From Pseudomonas sp. BCA17 (lineage in GTDB: Bacteria > Pseudomonadota > Gammaproteobacteria > Pseudomonadales > Pseudomonadaceae): 64,000 nt of DNA. The notes beneath the pieces are model-generated. The model ran no database searches and had not been told where the DNA came from. It saw nothing but the letters and a program-made list of their open reading frames with translations. Positions 8,097 to 17,036 of the stretch are shown in pieces (positions within the stretch are counted from its first letter, which is position 1; each line of letters opens with the position of its first letter). The stretch lies in assembly GCF_004519405.1 (NCBI RefSeq), contig NZ_SGWI01000005.1:186001-250000 (forward strand). Reading direction: 5' to 3'. A program made the translations under genes and the position numbers.

Positions 8097-8909
8097 TCAG
8101 ATATGCAGGATGTATTCGCGAACCAGCTTGCTGCCGAAATAGGCCAGCATCAGCAGGCAGAAACCGGCCAGGGTCCAGCGGATTGCCTTGTGCCCGCGCC
8201 AGCCGAGACGGTTGCGTCCCCACAGCAGCACGCTGAACACCACCCAGGCCAGGCAGGCCAGCAGGGTTTTGTGCACCAGGTGCTGGGCAAACAGGTTTTC
8301 GACGAACAGCCAGCCGGAGATCAGCGACAGCGACAGCAGCGTCCAGCCGGCCCACAGGAAGCCGAACAGCAGGCTTTCCATGGTTTGCAGCGGCGGGAAG
8401 TTCTTGATCAGCCCGGACGGGTGTTTGTTTTTCAACTGGTGGTCCTGCAGCAGCAGGAGCAGGGCTTGGAACACCGCAATGGTGAACATGCCGTAGGCCA
8501 GGATCGACAACAGGATGTGCGCCAGGATGCCGGGCTCTTCATCAATGACCTGCACGGTGCCGGTCGGCGTGAAATGCGCCAGCAGTACGGTCAATATTCC
8601 CAACGGGAATAGCAGCACCAGCAGGTTCTCTACCGGAATGCGGTAGCACGCCAGCAGGGTCAGCGCGATGACGGCGGCGGCGATCAGGCTGGCGGCGCTG
8701 AAAAAGTCCAGGCCCAGGCCGACCGGTGTCATCAGGTGGGTGTAAAGGCTCGTGGCATGGGCCAGCAGGGCCAGGACGCCAAGGCCCACCAACAGACGTT
8801 TGTCCGCTTTAGTGCCTTGGGCCAGACGAGTGCCCTGATAGAGGGTCGCAGCGGCATACAAGATGGCGGCGGCGAGGCTGGGTAGCAAACTGGGTGACAA
8901 GGGGACCAT
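8097..8909 (-). CDS. Inner-membrane protein of the CcsA/YpjD cytochrome-assembly family
   Basis: A 270-residue protein of about eight membrane helices belonging to the cytochrome c assembly (CcsA/CcmF-type) superfamily, with the conserved pattern HILLSILAYGMFTIAVFQALLL near the middle (about residues 128-150). E. coli YpjD (CorE-associated) holds the same position beside ffh. Despite the family name, a role in cytochrome c maturation is not established; the pairing with a CNNM-type protein points to cation transport. It is divergent from ffh, with about 230 bp between the start codons. Confidence 0.83.
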   Translation of the reverse strand: MVPLSPSLLPSLAAAILYAAATLYQGTRLAQGTKADKRLLVGLGVLALLAHATSLYTHLMTPVGLGLDFFSAASLIAAAVIALTLLACYRIPVENLLVLLFPLGILTVLLAHFTPTGTVQVIDEEPGILAHILLSILAYGMFTIAVFQALLLLLQDHQLKNKHPSGLIKNFPPLQTMESLLFGFLWAGWTLLSLSLISGWLFVENLFAQHLVHKTLLACLAWVVFSVLLWGRNRLGWRGHKAIRWTLAGFCLLMLAYFGSKLVREYILHI

Positions 8910-9013
8910 AAATCCTGATAGATAAGCCCGAAAGGCGTTGAGTTTCGCATACCCCCGCGTTCCACGAAAGACTCCCGGGCCAGACAGCGGGTGTGCACGG
9001 GCGCAGTCTTCGC

Positions 9014-9019
9014 TATAAT
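9014..9019 (+). promoter_or_regulatory. Probable -10 element for ffh
   Basis: TATAAT, a perfect consensus -10, 125 bp upstream of the ffh start codon. No convincing -35 is seen at the matching distance, so the promoter assignment is tentative. Confidence 0.4.
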
Positions 9020-9143
9020 CCGCGACCTGCCCACGCCGCAGGCTCGCCGAGCGCTGTTTTTAATAGCGATTTACCACAGCCTGGGCCGCCATTACCTCGG
9101 TCTACCAATGCATTTCGATGAATAGGGCCTGAAAGGATCGCGC

Positions 9144-10520
9144 ATGTTTGAAAACCTGACTGACCGTCTCTCGCAGACGCTGCGCCACGTTACCGGCAAG
9201 GCCAAGCTCACCGAGGACAATATTAAAGACACCCTGCGTGAAGTGCGCATGGCGTTGCTGGAAGCCGACGTGGCCTTGCCTGTGGTCAAAGACTTCGTCA
9301 ACTCGGTCAAGGAGCGTGCGGTCGGCACCGAAGTGTCCCGCAGCCTGACCCCGGGCCAGGCCTTTGTGAAGATCGTCCAGGCCGAACTCGAAAGCCTGAT
9401 GGGCGTGGCCAACGAAGATCTTAACCTCAGCGCAGTGCCACCAGCCGTTGTGCTGATGGCGGGCCTGCAAGGTGCGGGTAAGACCACCACGGCCGGCAAG
9501 CTGGCGCGCTTCCTTAAAGAGCGCAAGAAGAAGTCGGTCATGGTGGTATCGGCCGACGTGTACCGTCCGGCGGCCATCAAGCAGTTGGAAATGCTGGCTG
9601 GCGAAGTGGGCGTGACCTTCTTCACGTCCGACCTGAGCCAGAAGCCGGTCGACATTGCCAACGCAGCTATTAAAGAAGCCAGGCTGAAATTCATCGACGT
9701 GGTCATCGTTGATACCGCCGGTCGCCTGCACATCGACGAAGAGATGATGGGCGAGATCAAGGCACTGCATGCTGCGATCAATCCGGTCGAAACACTGTTC
9801 GTGGTCGACGCCATGACCGGCCAGGATGCGGCCAACACGGCCAAGGCCTTCGGTGACGCGCTGCCGCTGACCGGTGTGATCCTGACCAAGGTCGACGGTG
9901 ACGCCCGTGGCGGTGCCGCGTTGTCGGTACGTGCCATCACCGGCAAGCCGATCAAGTTCATTGGTATGGGCGAGAAGAGCGAAGCGCTCGAACCGTTCCA
10001 CCCTGAGCGTATTGCTTCGCGTATCCTCGGCATGGGTGACGTGCTCAGCCTGATCGAACAGGCTGAAGCGACCCTCGATAAGGACAAGGCCGACAAGCTG
10101 GCCAAGAAGCTGAAAAAGGGCAAGGGCTTCGACCTCGAAGACTTCCGCGACCAGTTGCAACAGATGAAGAACATGGGCGGCCTTGGCGGCCTGATGGACA
10201 AACTGCCGAACATCGGCGGTGTGAACCTGGCGCAGATGGGCAATGCCCAGGGCGCGGCAGAGAAGCAGTTCAAGCAGATGGAAGCCATCATCAATTCCAT
10301 GACGCCGGCCGAGCGCCGCGACCCTGAGCTGATCAGCGGTTCGCGCAAGCGCCGGATCGCCATGGGTTCCGGCACCCAGGTGCAGGACATTGGTCGCTTG
10401 ATCAAGCAGCACAAGCAGATGCAGAAGATGATGAAGAAGTTCTCCGCCAAGGGCGGCATGGCCAAGATGATGCGCGGCATGGGCGGTATGTTGCCCGGCG
10501 GCGGTATGCCAAAGATGTAA
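9144..10520 (+). CDS. ffh: Signal recognition particle GTPase Ffh
   Basis: A 458-residue SRP54 homologue that binds signal sequences of inner-membrane proteins co-translationally together with 4.5S RNA and docks with FtsY. The N domain occupies residues 1-90; the G domain shows the P-loop GLQGAGKTT (107-115), DTAGRLHIDE and TKVDGDARGG; the M domain is methionine-rich and ends MMRGMGGMLPGGGMPKM. Length and order match the family. A long open frame on the opposite strand is only a codon-bias shadow. The rpsP operon follows after 250 bp. Confidence 0.98.
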   Translation: MFENLTDRLSQTLRHVTGKAKLTEDNIKDTLREVRMALLEADVALPVVKDFVNSVKERAVGTEVSRSLTPGQAFVKIVQAELESLMGVANEDLNLSAVPPAVVLMAGLQGAGKTTTAGKLARFLKERKKKSVMVVSADVYRPAAIKQLEMLAGEVGVTFFTSDLSQKPVDIANAAIKEARLKFIDVVIVDTAGRLHIDEEMMGEIKALHAAINPVETLFVVDAMTGQDAANTAKAFGDALPLTGVILTKVDGDARGGAALSVRAITGKPIKFIGMGEKSEALEPFHPERIASRILGMGDVLSLIEQAEATLDKDKADKLAKKLKKGKGFDLEDFRDQLQQMKNMGGLGGLMDKLPNIGGVNLAQMGNAQGAAEKQFKQMEAIINSMTPAERRDPELISGSRKRRIAMGSGTQVQDIGRLIKQHKQMQKMMKKFSAKGGMAKMMRGMGGMLPGGGMPKM

Positions 10521-10670
10521 GAAATTCGAGCGCAAGCCTGCTTGTGCTCCGACCCACAGGGATGTGGGATCTCCAGCAAACCCGCCATTGGCGGGCGCTG
10601 ACTCGCCGTTTTAACCGACGGCTCTATAGCAGATCTGAGTGGCACGCTGATAGGCGTCAGAAAAAGACAT

Positions 10671-10698
10671 TTGCAAAAGTCCGGATATTCCTTAGAAT
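10671..10698 (+). promoter_or_regulatory. Sigma-70 promoter of the rpsP-rimM-trmD-rplS operon
   Basis: TTGCAA (10671-10676), a 16-bp spacer, then TAGAAT (10693-10698), followed by a GC-rich discriminator. It lies 72 bp upstream of the rpsP start codon in the ffh-rpsP gap, which otherwise holds only weak hairpins. Confidence 0.65.
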
Positions 10699-10770
10699 AT
10701 GCGGCCTTTCGGGCACCTATGCCCGCTGTGCATTTAGATTTGCAGCACCGACTACAGGAACGATGTTCAC

Positions 10771-11022
10771 ATGCTAACAATCCGTCTTGCCCTTGGCGGC
10801 TCCAAAAAGCGCCCGTTTTACCACTTGACCGTAACTGACAGCCGCAACCCACGTGACGGCTCTCACAAAGAACAAGTTGGCTTCTTCAACCCGATCGCTC
10901 GTGGTCAAGAAGTTCGTCTGTCCGTGAACCAAGAGCGCGTAGCCTACTGGCTGAGCGTTGGTGCACAACCTTCTGAGCGCGTTGCTCAGTTGCTGAAGGA
11001 CGCTTCTAAGGCTGCGGCCTGA
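10771..11022 (+). CDS. rpsP: 30S ribosomal protein S16
   Basis: An 83-residue protein with the full bS16 pattern (LTIRLALGGSKKRPFYHLTV, then AYWLSVGAQPSERVAQLL). It binds 16S rRNA in the body of the small subunit and is needed for assembly. The ATG at 10771 follows an AGGA ribosome-binding site. It is the first gene of the four-gene rpsP-rimM-trmD-rplS operon, in the order found in most gammaproteobacteria, with five bases to rimM. Less biased third positions than in neighbouring genes fit high-expression codon choice. Confidence 0.98.
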   Translation: MLTIRLALGGSKKRPFYHLTVTDSRNPRDGSHKEQVGFFNPIARGQEVRLSVNQERVAYWLSVGAQPSERVAQLLKDASKAAA

Positions 11023-11027
11023 GCGAT

Positions 11028-11564
11028 ATGAACGCGACGCCTGCTGTTGCTGATGATTTGATCGTTATCGGCAAGATTTATTCTGTTCATGGCGTTCGCG
11101 GCGAAGTGAAGGTGTATTCCTTTACTGATCCGACTGAAAACCTGCTGCAGTACAAAACCTGGACGCTCAAGCGCGAAGGGAGTGTGAAGCAGGTCGAGCT
11201 GGTCAGCGGACGTGGGAGCGATAAGTTCCTGGTCGCAAAGCTCAAGGGTCTTGATGATCGTGAAGAAGCTCGTCTTCTGGCTGGTTATGAGATCTGCGTG
11301 CCACGCAACCTGTTCCCTGAATTGACCGATGGCGAGTACTACTGGTACCAGCTGGAAGGTCTGAAGGTTATTGATCAACTCGGGCAATTGCTCGGGAAAA
11401 TCGACCATCTTCTGGAAACCGGCGCCAATGATGTAATGGTGGTCAAGCCTTGCGCTGGCAGCCTGGATGATCGCGAACGCCTGTTGCCCTATACGGAGCA
11501 ATGCGTGTTGGCCGTCGACCTGGTCGCAGGCGAGATGAAGGTGGAATGGGACGCGGACTTCTAA
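11028..11564 (+). CDS. rimM: Ribosome maturation factor RimM
   Basis: A 178-residue protein with the N-terminal RimM barrel (VIGKIYSVHGVRGEVKVYSFTD, about residues 11-32) and the C-terminal PRC barrel (DGEYYWYQLEGLKVID, LLPYTEQCVLAVDL). RimM binds S19 and helps mature the head of the 30S subunit. It starts five bases after rpsP and its stop codon is two bases before the GTG of trmD, so translation is likely coupled through the operon. Confidence 0.97.
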   Translation: MNATPAVADDLIVIGKIYSVHGVRGEVKVYSFTDPTENLLQYKTWTLKREGSVKQVELVSGRGSDKFLVAKLKGLDDREEARLLAGYEICVPRNLFPELTDGEYYWYQLEGLKVIDQLGQLLGKIDHLLETGANDVMVVKPCAGSLDDRERLLPYTEQCVLAVDLVAGEMKVEWDADF

Positions 11565-11566
11565 GC

Positions 11567-12319
11567 GTGGCTAATTTGCGCATTGAAGTGATCAGTTTGT
11601 TTCCCGAGATGTTTTCCGCCATCAGCGAGTACGGCATCACCAGTCGGGCGGTGAAACAGGGGCTGTTGCAGCTTACCTGTTGGAACCCGCGAGACTACAC
11701 GACGGATCGACATCACACTGTGGACGATCGCCCATTTGGCGGTGGCCCGGGCATGGTGATGAAGATCAAACCCCTGGAAGACGCGTTGGTTCAGGCCAAG
11801 GCCGCTGCCGGGGAGAAGGCGAAGGTAATTTACCTGTCCCCTCAAGGCCGTCAGCTGAAACAGGCGGCGGTACGCGAACTGGCAAATGAGGAAGCACTGA
11901 TCCTGATTGCCGGTCGCTATGAAGGCATTGACGAGCGTTTTATTGAAGCTCATGTCGATGAAGAGTGGTCGATTGGGGACTATGTCCTGTCTGGCGGCGA
12001 GCTGCCGGCGATGGTCCTGATAGATGCGGTTACACGACTGCTGCCTGGAGCTTTAGGGCATGCGGACTCCGCGGAGGAAGACTCCTTTACGGATGGTTTG
12101 CTGGATTGCCCGCACTACACCCGACCGGAGGTGTATGCGGATCAGCGTGTTCCCGACGTATTGCTAAGTGGCAATCACGCACACATCCGGCGTTGGCGTT
12201 TACAGCAGTCCCTTGGTCGGACCTATGAACGACGCGCCGATCTTCTGGAAAGCCGCTCGCTTTCTGGAGAAGAGAAGAAGCTGCTCGAGGAATACATCCT
12301 CGCGCGGGACGATAGTTAA
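11567..12319 (+). CDS. trmD: tRNA (guanine-37-N1)-methyltransferase
   Basis: A 250-residue SPOUT methyltransferase that makes m1G37 in tRNAs reading CNN, UGG-type and related codons, preventing +1 frameshifting. Conserved segments include RIEVISLFPEMF, VDDRPFGGGPGMVMK, GRYEGIDERF and SIGDYVLSGGELPAM, which form the trefoil-knot SAM site. The GTG at 11567 is chosen because it gives the standard length and the standard N-terminus just after rimM; the frame remains open 66 bases further upstream inside rimM, but that reading is improbable. Confidence 0.97.
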   Translation: MANLRIEVISLFPEMFSAISEYGITSRAVKQGLLQLTCWNPRDYTTDRHHTVDDRPFGGGPGMVMKIKPLEDALVQAKAAAGEKAKVIYLSPQGRQLKQAAVRELANEEALILIAGRYEGIDERFIEAHVDEEWSIGDYVLSGGELPAMVLIDAVTRLLPGALGHADSAEEDSFTDGLLDCPHYTRPEVYADQRVPDVLLSGNHAHIRRWRLQQSLGRTYERRADLLESRSLSGEEKKLLEEYILARDDS

Positions 12320-12364
12320 CAACGTATCGATGGTAGGTCCATTGACTTACCTTAGGAGCACAGC

Positions 12365-12715
12365 ATGACTAACAAAATCATCCTTGCACTCGAAGCAGAG
12401 CAGATGACCAAAGAGATCCCTACCTTTGCCCCGGGCGACACCATTGTCGTTCAGGTGAAAGTGAAGGAAGGCGACCGTTCGCGTCTGCAAGCGTTCGAAG
12501 GCGTGGTAATCGCCAAGCGTAACCGTGGTGTGAACAGTGCTTTCACTGTTCGTAAAATCTCCAACGGTGTTGGCGTAGAGCGTACTTTCCAGACCTACAG
12601 CCCGCAAATCGACAGCATGGCCGTCAAGCGTCGCGGTGACGTACGTAAAGCCAAGCTGTACTACCTGCGTGACCTGTCCGGTAAAGCAGCTCGCATCAAG
12701 GAAAAACTGGCTTAA
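12365..12715 (+). CDS. rplS: 50S ribosomal protein L19
   Basis: A 116-residue bL19 protein ([49 protein letters not shown]) located at the subunit interface. A TAGGAG ribosome-binding site precedes the ATG. It closes the rpsP operon 45 bp after trmD and is followed at once by a strong intrinsic terminator. Confidence 0.98.
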
Positions 12716-12734
12716 GTCCAGCTTCCCGATGCAG

Positions 12735-12762
12735 AAAAAAGCAGCCTACGGGCTGCTTTTTT
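12735..12762 (+). terminator. Intrinsic terminator of the rpsP operon
   Basis: AGCAGCC-TAC-GGGCTGCT stem followed by TTTTT, flanked on the left by an A-run, 20 bp after the rplS stop codon. The A-run would also let it act on the opposite strand. Confidence 0.85.
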
Positions 12763-12796
12763 GTGCCTGAAATTTGTCTATCTGCCGGTATTGTCC

Positions 12797-13210
12797 ATGA
12801 CCACCCGTCTCGAAGAAATCCAGCGCCGCACCGATCTGTCCGTCACTCATGTGACCAAGGCGGTGTTCCCGCCGACCACCAATCATCACAATACCTTGTT
12901 CGGCGGCACTGCCTTGGCATGGATGGACGAGGTGTCGTTCATTACCGCCACGCGTTTTTGCCGCTTGCCGTTGGTGACGGTTTCCACTGATCGCATCGAC
13001 TTCAATCACGCGATTCCGGCCGGCTCCATCGTTGAGTTGATTGGCCGCGTGATCAAAGTGGGCAATACCAGCCTCAAGGTCGAAGTTGAAGTCTTTGTCG
13101 AGAGCATGAGTGTTGATGGCCGCGAAAAGGCGATCCAGGGCGTGTTCAGCTTTGTGGCGATCGATGCCGACAAACGCCCGGTACCCGTGTTACCGGGGTT
13201 TGTTGACTGA
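12797..13210 (+). CDS. Acyl-CoA thioesterase (hotdog fold, YciA/BACH type)
   Basis: A 137-residue single-hotdog protein. The start at 12797 (MTTRLEEIQRRT) is preferred over one twelve codons upstream that lies against the terminator. The pattern NHHNTLFGGTALAWMDEVSFITATRF contains the conserved asparagine, glycines and catalytic aspartate of the acyl-CoA hydrolase family, and VSTDRIDFNHAIPAGSIVEL forms the rest of the CoA pocket. Substrates are broad acyl-CoAs; chain preference is not predictable. It is monocistronic and converges on the antiporter gene. Confidence 0.87.
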   Translation: MTTRLEEIQRRTDLSVTHVTKAVFPPTTNHHNTLFGGTALAWMDEVSFITATRFCRLPLVTVSTDRIDFNHAIPAGSIVELIGRVIKVGNTSLKVEVEVFVESMSVDGREKAIQGVFSFVAIDADKRPVPVLPGFVD

Positions 13211-13212
13211 CT

Positions 13213-15021
13213 TCATACGGTGGCAGTGGTTTCCGGCTGGATCACTGCCAGCAGGGTCCAGCCGGCGGCAGGTTTCAAGCTGCTGTCCGGGGTGATGACA
13301 TGCACCCAGCCGCTGGTATCGCGGGCAAACAGCAGGGTCGCGCGATCACCATGCAGTGCCTGGTACTGATCCAATCCGAATTCCTCCGTCAGATGGGTGC
13401 TGTACAACTCGGCGCCTTGGCCCAGCAGGCTGGCGAGTTTGGTATAGCTCAAGGGTTGGCTGCCCAGCAGGTGGCCGCGATGCTCATGGCTGGCTTTGTG
13501 TTTATCGGTACGGCGGCTTTCCTGGCTGCTGGCCAGGGCGAACAGGCGATGCCCGAAGTCGTGGCGAAAGCGCATGGCGGCCAGGGTATTCAGTTCGCCG
13601 GAAGGGGAGAGTGCCAACAGATGCCCAAGCCCGACCAGATCCAGATGTGACTCGGCGTGTTGTGAGGCCGGGTTGCCGAAGTAGGTGGGCAGCCCTTCCA
13701 TCCGGCTGGCGCGGATGTTTTCCCAGCTTGAGTCGGTCAGCAACACGCGGCTGCCCAGTTGCTGCAGGGCCTTGCCGAGGATGCGCGCCGGGCCGTTCGC
13801 GCCGACGATCAGAAAACCGCTGGGCGCAGGCTCGGCTACTTTCAGCAGGCGGGCCAGCGGGCGTGCCGTGGCGCTTTGCAGTACAACGGTGCCGATAATG
13901 ACGGCAAACGTCAGCGGAACCAGCAGTAATGCACCTTCATGGCCGGCTTCATCCAGGCGTATGGCGAAGATGGCCGACACCGCCGCCGCCACGATTCCGC
14001 GTGGGGCGATCCACGACAGCAGCGCACGCTCGCGCCAGTTCAGCCCGGAACCCCAGGTTGAAAGCGCGACATTCAAAGGCCGTGCGATAAATTGAATGAT
14101 CAACAACAGAATCAGTACCAGCGGTCCCAGGGCAATCAAGGCGTTCAGGTCCAGGCGCGCTGCCAGCAGAATGAATAGCCCGGAAATCAACAGCACACTG
14201 AGGTTTTCCTTGAAATGCAGGATGTGCCGCACGTCCACGCCTTTCATATTGGCCAACCACATGCCCATGAGGGTGACCGCGAGCAAGCCGGACTCATGCA
14301 GCACCAGGTTGGAAGCGATGAATATCCCCAGTACCCCTGCCAGTGTCGCCAGGTTGTGCAGGTATTCGGGCAGCCACTGCCGACGCATGATCTGCCCCAG
14401 CACCCAGCCACCCGCAATGCCGAACACGCTGCCGCACAGGATGACTCCGCCAAAGGTCAGCAGGCTGTGGCTCAGGCCGTCGCCCGACGCGCGCGCGATG
14501 ATGAAGCTGTAGACCACCACGGCCAGCAGTGCGCCGATCGGGTCAATGACGATGCCCTCCCAGCGCAGGATGTTCGCGATGGACGCTTTGGGGCGTACGA
14601 CCCGCAACATGGGCACAATCACGGTTGGCCCGGTTACCAGGGTCAGGGTGCCGAACAGCAGGGCGAGCAGCCAGTCAAAGCCCAGCAGCCAGTGGGTAGC
14701 AACGGTGATTACCGCCCATGTCGACAGGGCGCCGAGGGTAACCAGTCGATGGACGACACTGCCGATTTCCTTCCATTCCGAGAGGTGCAGGGTGAGGCTG
14801 CCTTCAAACAGAATCAGGGCCACGGCCAGGGATACCAAGGGCATGAGCAGCGGGCCGAACATTTCCTGGGGGTTGAGCCAGCCCAGCACCGGGCCCGCCA
14901 GGATGCCGCTCAACAACAGAAACAGGATGGCCGGAAGTTTCAGGCGCCATGCCAGCCATTGGCAGGCCAATGCGGCCACGCCGATACCGCCCAGTGCCAG
15001 CAGGATCTGTTGTTCGTTCAT
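13213..15021 (-). CDS. Monovalent cation/proton antiporter (CPA1 type) with C-terminal nucleotide-binding region
   Basis: A 602-residue protein. Residues 1 to about 400 contain some twelve helices of a Na+/H+ exchanger, with ILRWEGIVIDPIGALLAVV carrying the ion-binding aspartate and ALLSWIAPRGIVAAAVSAIFA matching the family's late helix. A Rossmann-like segment follows (FLIVGANGPARILGKAL, about 407-425), then a soluble tail with a possible TrkA-C-like end. Such fused RCK-like domains gate cation antiport by nucleotides. Which cation (Na+ or K+) it carries is unknown. The gene ends three bases from the convergent thioesterase stop. Confidence 0.85.
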   Translation of the reverse strand: MNEQQILLALGGIGVAALACQWLAWRLKLPAILFLLLSGILAGPVLGWLNPQEMFGPLLMPLVSLAVALILFEGSLTLHLSEWKEIGSVVHRLVTLGALSTWAVITVATHWLLGFDWLLALLFGTLTLVTGPTVIVPMLRVVRPKASIANILRWEGIVIDPIGALLAVVVYSFIIARASGDGLSHSLLTFGGVILCGSVFGIAGGWVLGQIMRRQWLPEYLHNLATLAGVLGIFIASNLVLHESGLLAVTLMGMWLANMKGVDVRHILHFKENLSVLLISGLFILLAARLDLNALIALGPLVLILLLIIQFIARPLNVALSTWGSGLNWRERALLSWIAPRGIVAAAVSAIFAIRLDEAGHEGALLLVPLTFAVIIGTVVLQSATARPLARLLKVAEPAPSGFLIVGANGPARILGKALQQLGSRVLLTDSSWENIRASRMEGLPTYFGNPASQHAESHLDLVGLGHLLALSPSGELNTLAAMRFRHDFGHRLFALASSQESRRTDKHKASHEHRGHLLGSQPLSYTKLASLLGQGAELYSTHLTEEFGLDQYQALHGDRATLLFARDTSGWVHVITPDSSLKPAAGWTLLAVIQPETTATV

Positions 15022-15128
15022 TGAAGCTCCCTGTTCCTTGAAATAGCGGGCTATGAAAGACTAGTGGCCCTTGTCACAGTTCACTAAATAATTCGCGCAA
15101 AGCCCTGTGCTGCGCCGCTTGAGTGCCC

Positions 15129-16025
15129 ATGCCTGCCACTGACCACCCGCTGATCGACCGTTTCCTTGACGCTTTATGGCTGGAGAAAGGCCTGTCGGAC
15201 AACACCCGCCAGGCTTATCGCAGCGATTTAGCCCTGTTCAACGGCTGGTTGCAGGAGAAGAACCTCGAATTGATCAATGCCGGTCGTGAGTTGATTCTGG
15301 ATCACCTGGCCTGGCGCCTGGAACAAAACTACAAGCCGCGTTCCACTGCGCGTTTTCTCTCCGGTGTGCGCGGCTTTTATCGCTACCTGCTGCGGGAAAA
15401 ACTGATCGCTGTCGACCCGACCCTGCAAGTCGACATGCCGCAGCTCGGCAGGCCTTTACCCAAATCCTTGTCGGAAGCCGATGTGGATGCCTTGCTCGCC
15501 GCGCCCGACCTCAGTGAGGCCATCGGCCAGCGTGACCGTGCCATGCTCGAGGTGCTTTACGCCTGCGGCCTGCGGGTGACTGAACTGATCAGCCTGACCC
15601 TGGAGCAAGTCAATCTGCGCCAGGGGGTGTTGCGGGTGATGGGCAAGGGCAGCAAGGAGCGCCTGGTGCCGATGGGTGAAGAGGCGATCGTGTGGGTCGA
15701 ACGCTATATGCGCGATGCCCGCAGCGAACTCCTCGGCGGGCGGCCCAGCGATGTATTGTTCCCCAGCCTGCGTGGCGAGCAGATGACCCGCCAGACCTTC
15801 TGGCACCGTATCAAACACCAGGCCAAAGTGGCCGGGATCGGCAAGGCATTGTCGCCCCACACGTTGCGCCATGCCTTTGCTACCCATTTGCTCAACCATG
15901 GTGCGGATTTGCGGGTCGTGCAAATGTTGCTTGGCCATAGCGACTTATCCACAACTCAAATCTATACCCACGTAGCGCGTGCGCGATTGCAGGACATGCA
16001 TGCCAAACACCACCCGCGCGGCTGA
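15129..16025 (+). CDS. xerD: Tyrosine recombinase XerD
   Basis: A 298-residue recombinase that, with XerC, resolves chromosome dimers at dif under FtsK control. All catalytic residues are present and fall at the E. coli XerD positions when counted from the ATG at 15129: R149 (CGLRVTEL), K173, H244 and R247 (SPHTLRHAF), H270 (LGHSDLSTTQIYTH) and the nucleophile Y279. The agreement supports the ATG at 15129 over a GTG six bases upstream. It precedes dsbC, as in other pseudomonads, about 150 bp away. Confidence 0.97.
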   Translation: MPATDHPLIDRFLDALWLEKGLSDNTRQAYRSDLALFNGWLQEKNLELINAGRELILDHLAWRLEQNYKPRSTARFLSGVRGFYRYLLREKLIAVDPTLQVDMPQLGRPLPKSLSEADVDALLAAPDLSEAIGQRDRAMLEVLYACGLRVTELISLTLEQVNLRQGVLRVMGKGSKERLVPMGEEAIVWVERYMRDARSELLGGRPSDVLFPSLRGEQMTRQTFWHRIKHQAKVAGIGKALSPHTLRHAFATHLLNHGADLRVVQMLLGHSDLSTTQIYTHVARARLQDMHAKHHPRG

Positions 16026-16174
16026 AAACCGCCAATTTGTCCTGCTACGGGCTGCCCTGCGGCCCAACTGTGGTAGGCTTTGCGGGTTAGTAAAGGGGAC
16101 GGCGTCTTGTATATGGCCCGGTGTCTTCCAGCGGTGTTCCGCACCCGTCCCTGCATCTGCCTTCAGGAGTTCCC

Positions 16175-16906
16175 ATGCGCTTGACCCAGATTATTGCCGC
16201 CGCAGCCATTGCGTTGGTTTCCACCTTCGCATTCGCCGATGACGCTGCCGAGCAGACCATCCGCAAAAGCCTGGCCAACCTGCAACTCGATACCCCGATC
16301 GAAAGCATCAGCGCCAGCCCCATGGCCGGCCTGTATGAAGTCAAGCTCAAGGGCAGCCGCGTGCTGTACGCCAGTGCCGATGGCCAATACATCGTCCAGG
16401 GCTACCTGTTCCAGTTGAAAGACGGCAAGCCGGTCAACCTGACTGAAAAAGCCGAACGCCTGGGTGTGTCCAAGCTGATCAACGGTATTCCGGTGGCTGA
16501 AACCGTGGTCTACCCGGCCATCGGCGAAACCAAGACTCACATCACCGTATTCACCGACACCACCTGCCCGTACTGCCACAAGCTGCACGCCGAAGTGCCT
16601 GCACTGAACAAGCTCGGCGTGGAAGTACGCTACGTTGCATTCCCGCGCCAGGGCCTGGGCTCGCCGGGTGACGAGCAATTGCAGGCGGTGTGGTGCTCGA
16701 CCGACAAGAAAGCGGCCATGGACAAGATGGTCGATGGCAAGGAAATCAAGGCGGCCAAATGTGCCAACCCGGTTTCCAAGCAGTTTGCGTTGGGCCAGTC
16801 AATCGGTGTGAACGGTACACCGGCCATCGTTTTGGCTGATGGTCAGGTAATTCCGGGCTACCAGCCGGCACCACAAGTTGCCAAACTGGCTCTGAGTGCC
16901 AAGTAA
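16175..16906 (+). CDS. dsbC: Periplasmic thiol:disulfide isomerase DsbC
   Basis: A 243-residue exported protein: signal peptide about residues 1-22 (ending AFA), an N-terminal dimerisation domain, then a thioredoxin fold with the CPYC active site (TTCPYCHKLH) and the cis-proline loop GVNGTPAIVLADG. DsbC reshuffles wrong disulfides in the periplasm and is kept reduced by DsbD. A CAGGAG ribosome-binding site fixes the start at 16175. The gene is followed by two hairpins before hom. Confidence 0.96.
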   Translation: MRLTQIIAAAAIALVSTFAFADDAAEQTIRKSLANLQLDTPIESISASPMAGLYEVKLKGSRVLYASADGQYIVQGYLFQLKDGKPVNLTEKAERLGVSKLINGIPVAETVVYPAIGETKTHITVFTDTTCPYCHKLHAEVPALNKLGVEVRYVAFPRQGLGSPGDEQLQAVWCSTDKKAAMDKMVDGKEIKAAKCANPVSKQFALGQSIGVNGTPAIVLADGQVIPGYQPAPQVAKLALSAK

Positions 16907-16970
16907 ACCAGCGTCGTCGAACCTTTGACGATCATGGCCCGCCGACAGATCGACGGGCCATCAAATTGAA

Positions 16971-16993
16971 AGCCGCAGTTGTGCGGCTGTTTT
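16971..16993 (+). terminator. Probable dsbC terminator
   Basis: AGCCGCA-GTTG-TGCGGCT hairpin followed by GTTTTCC, about 65 bp after the dsbC stop. A second hairpin follows at 16997. Confidence 0.55.
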
Positions 16994-16996
16994 CCA

Positions 16997-17017
16997 CGGC
17001 CGACCTAGCGTCGGCCG
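16997..17017. other. Hairpin next to the hom ribosome-binding site
   Basis: CGGCCGAC-CTAGC-GTCGGCCG, an 8-bp perfect stem followed by TTT, ending only 20 bases before the hom GTG and 7 bases before its GGGAG ribosome-binding site. It may be a second terminator or a structure affecting hom translation. Confidence 0.5.
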
Positions 17018-17036
17018 TTTCATGGGGAGTTCTTCA

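Noticed and set aside
9102..10852. Long open frames antisense to ffh
   Set aside because: Ffh is unmistakable on the plus strand; the antisense frames are compositional shadows.
11501..11566. Upstream extension of trmD into rimM
   Set aside because: The extra 22 codons are arginine-rich readthrough of the rimM sequence; the GTG at 11567 gives the standard TrmD N-terminus.
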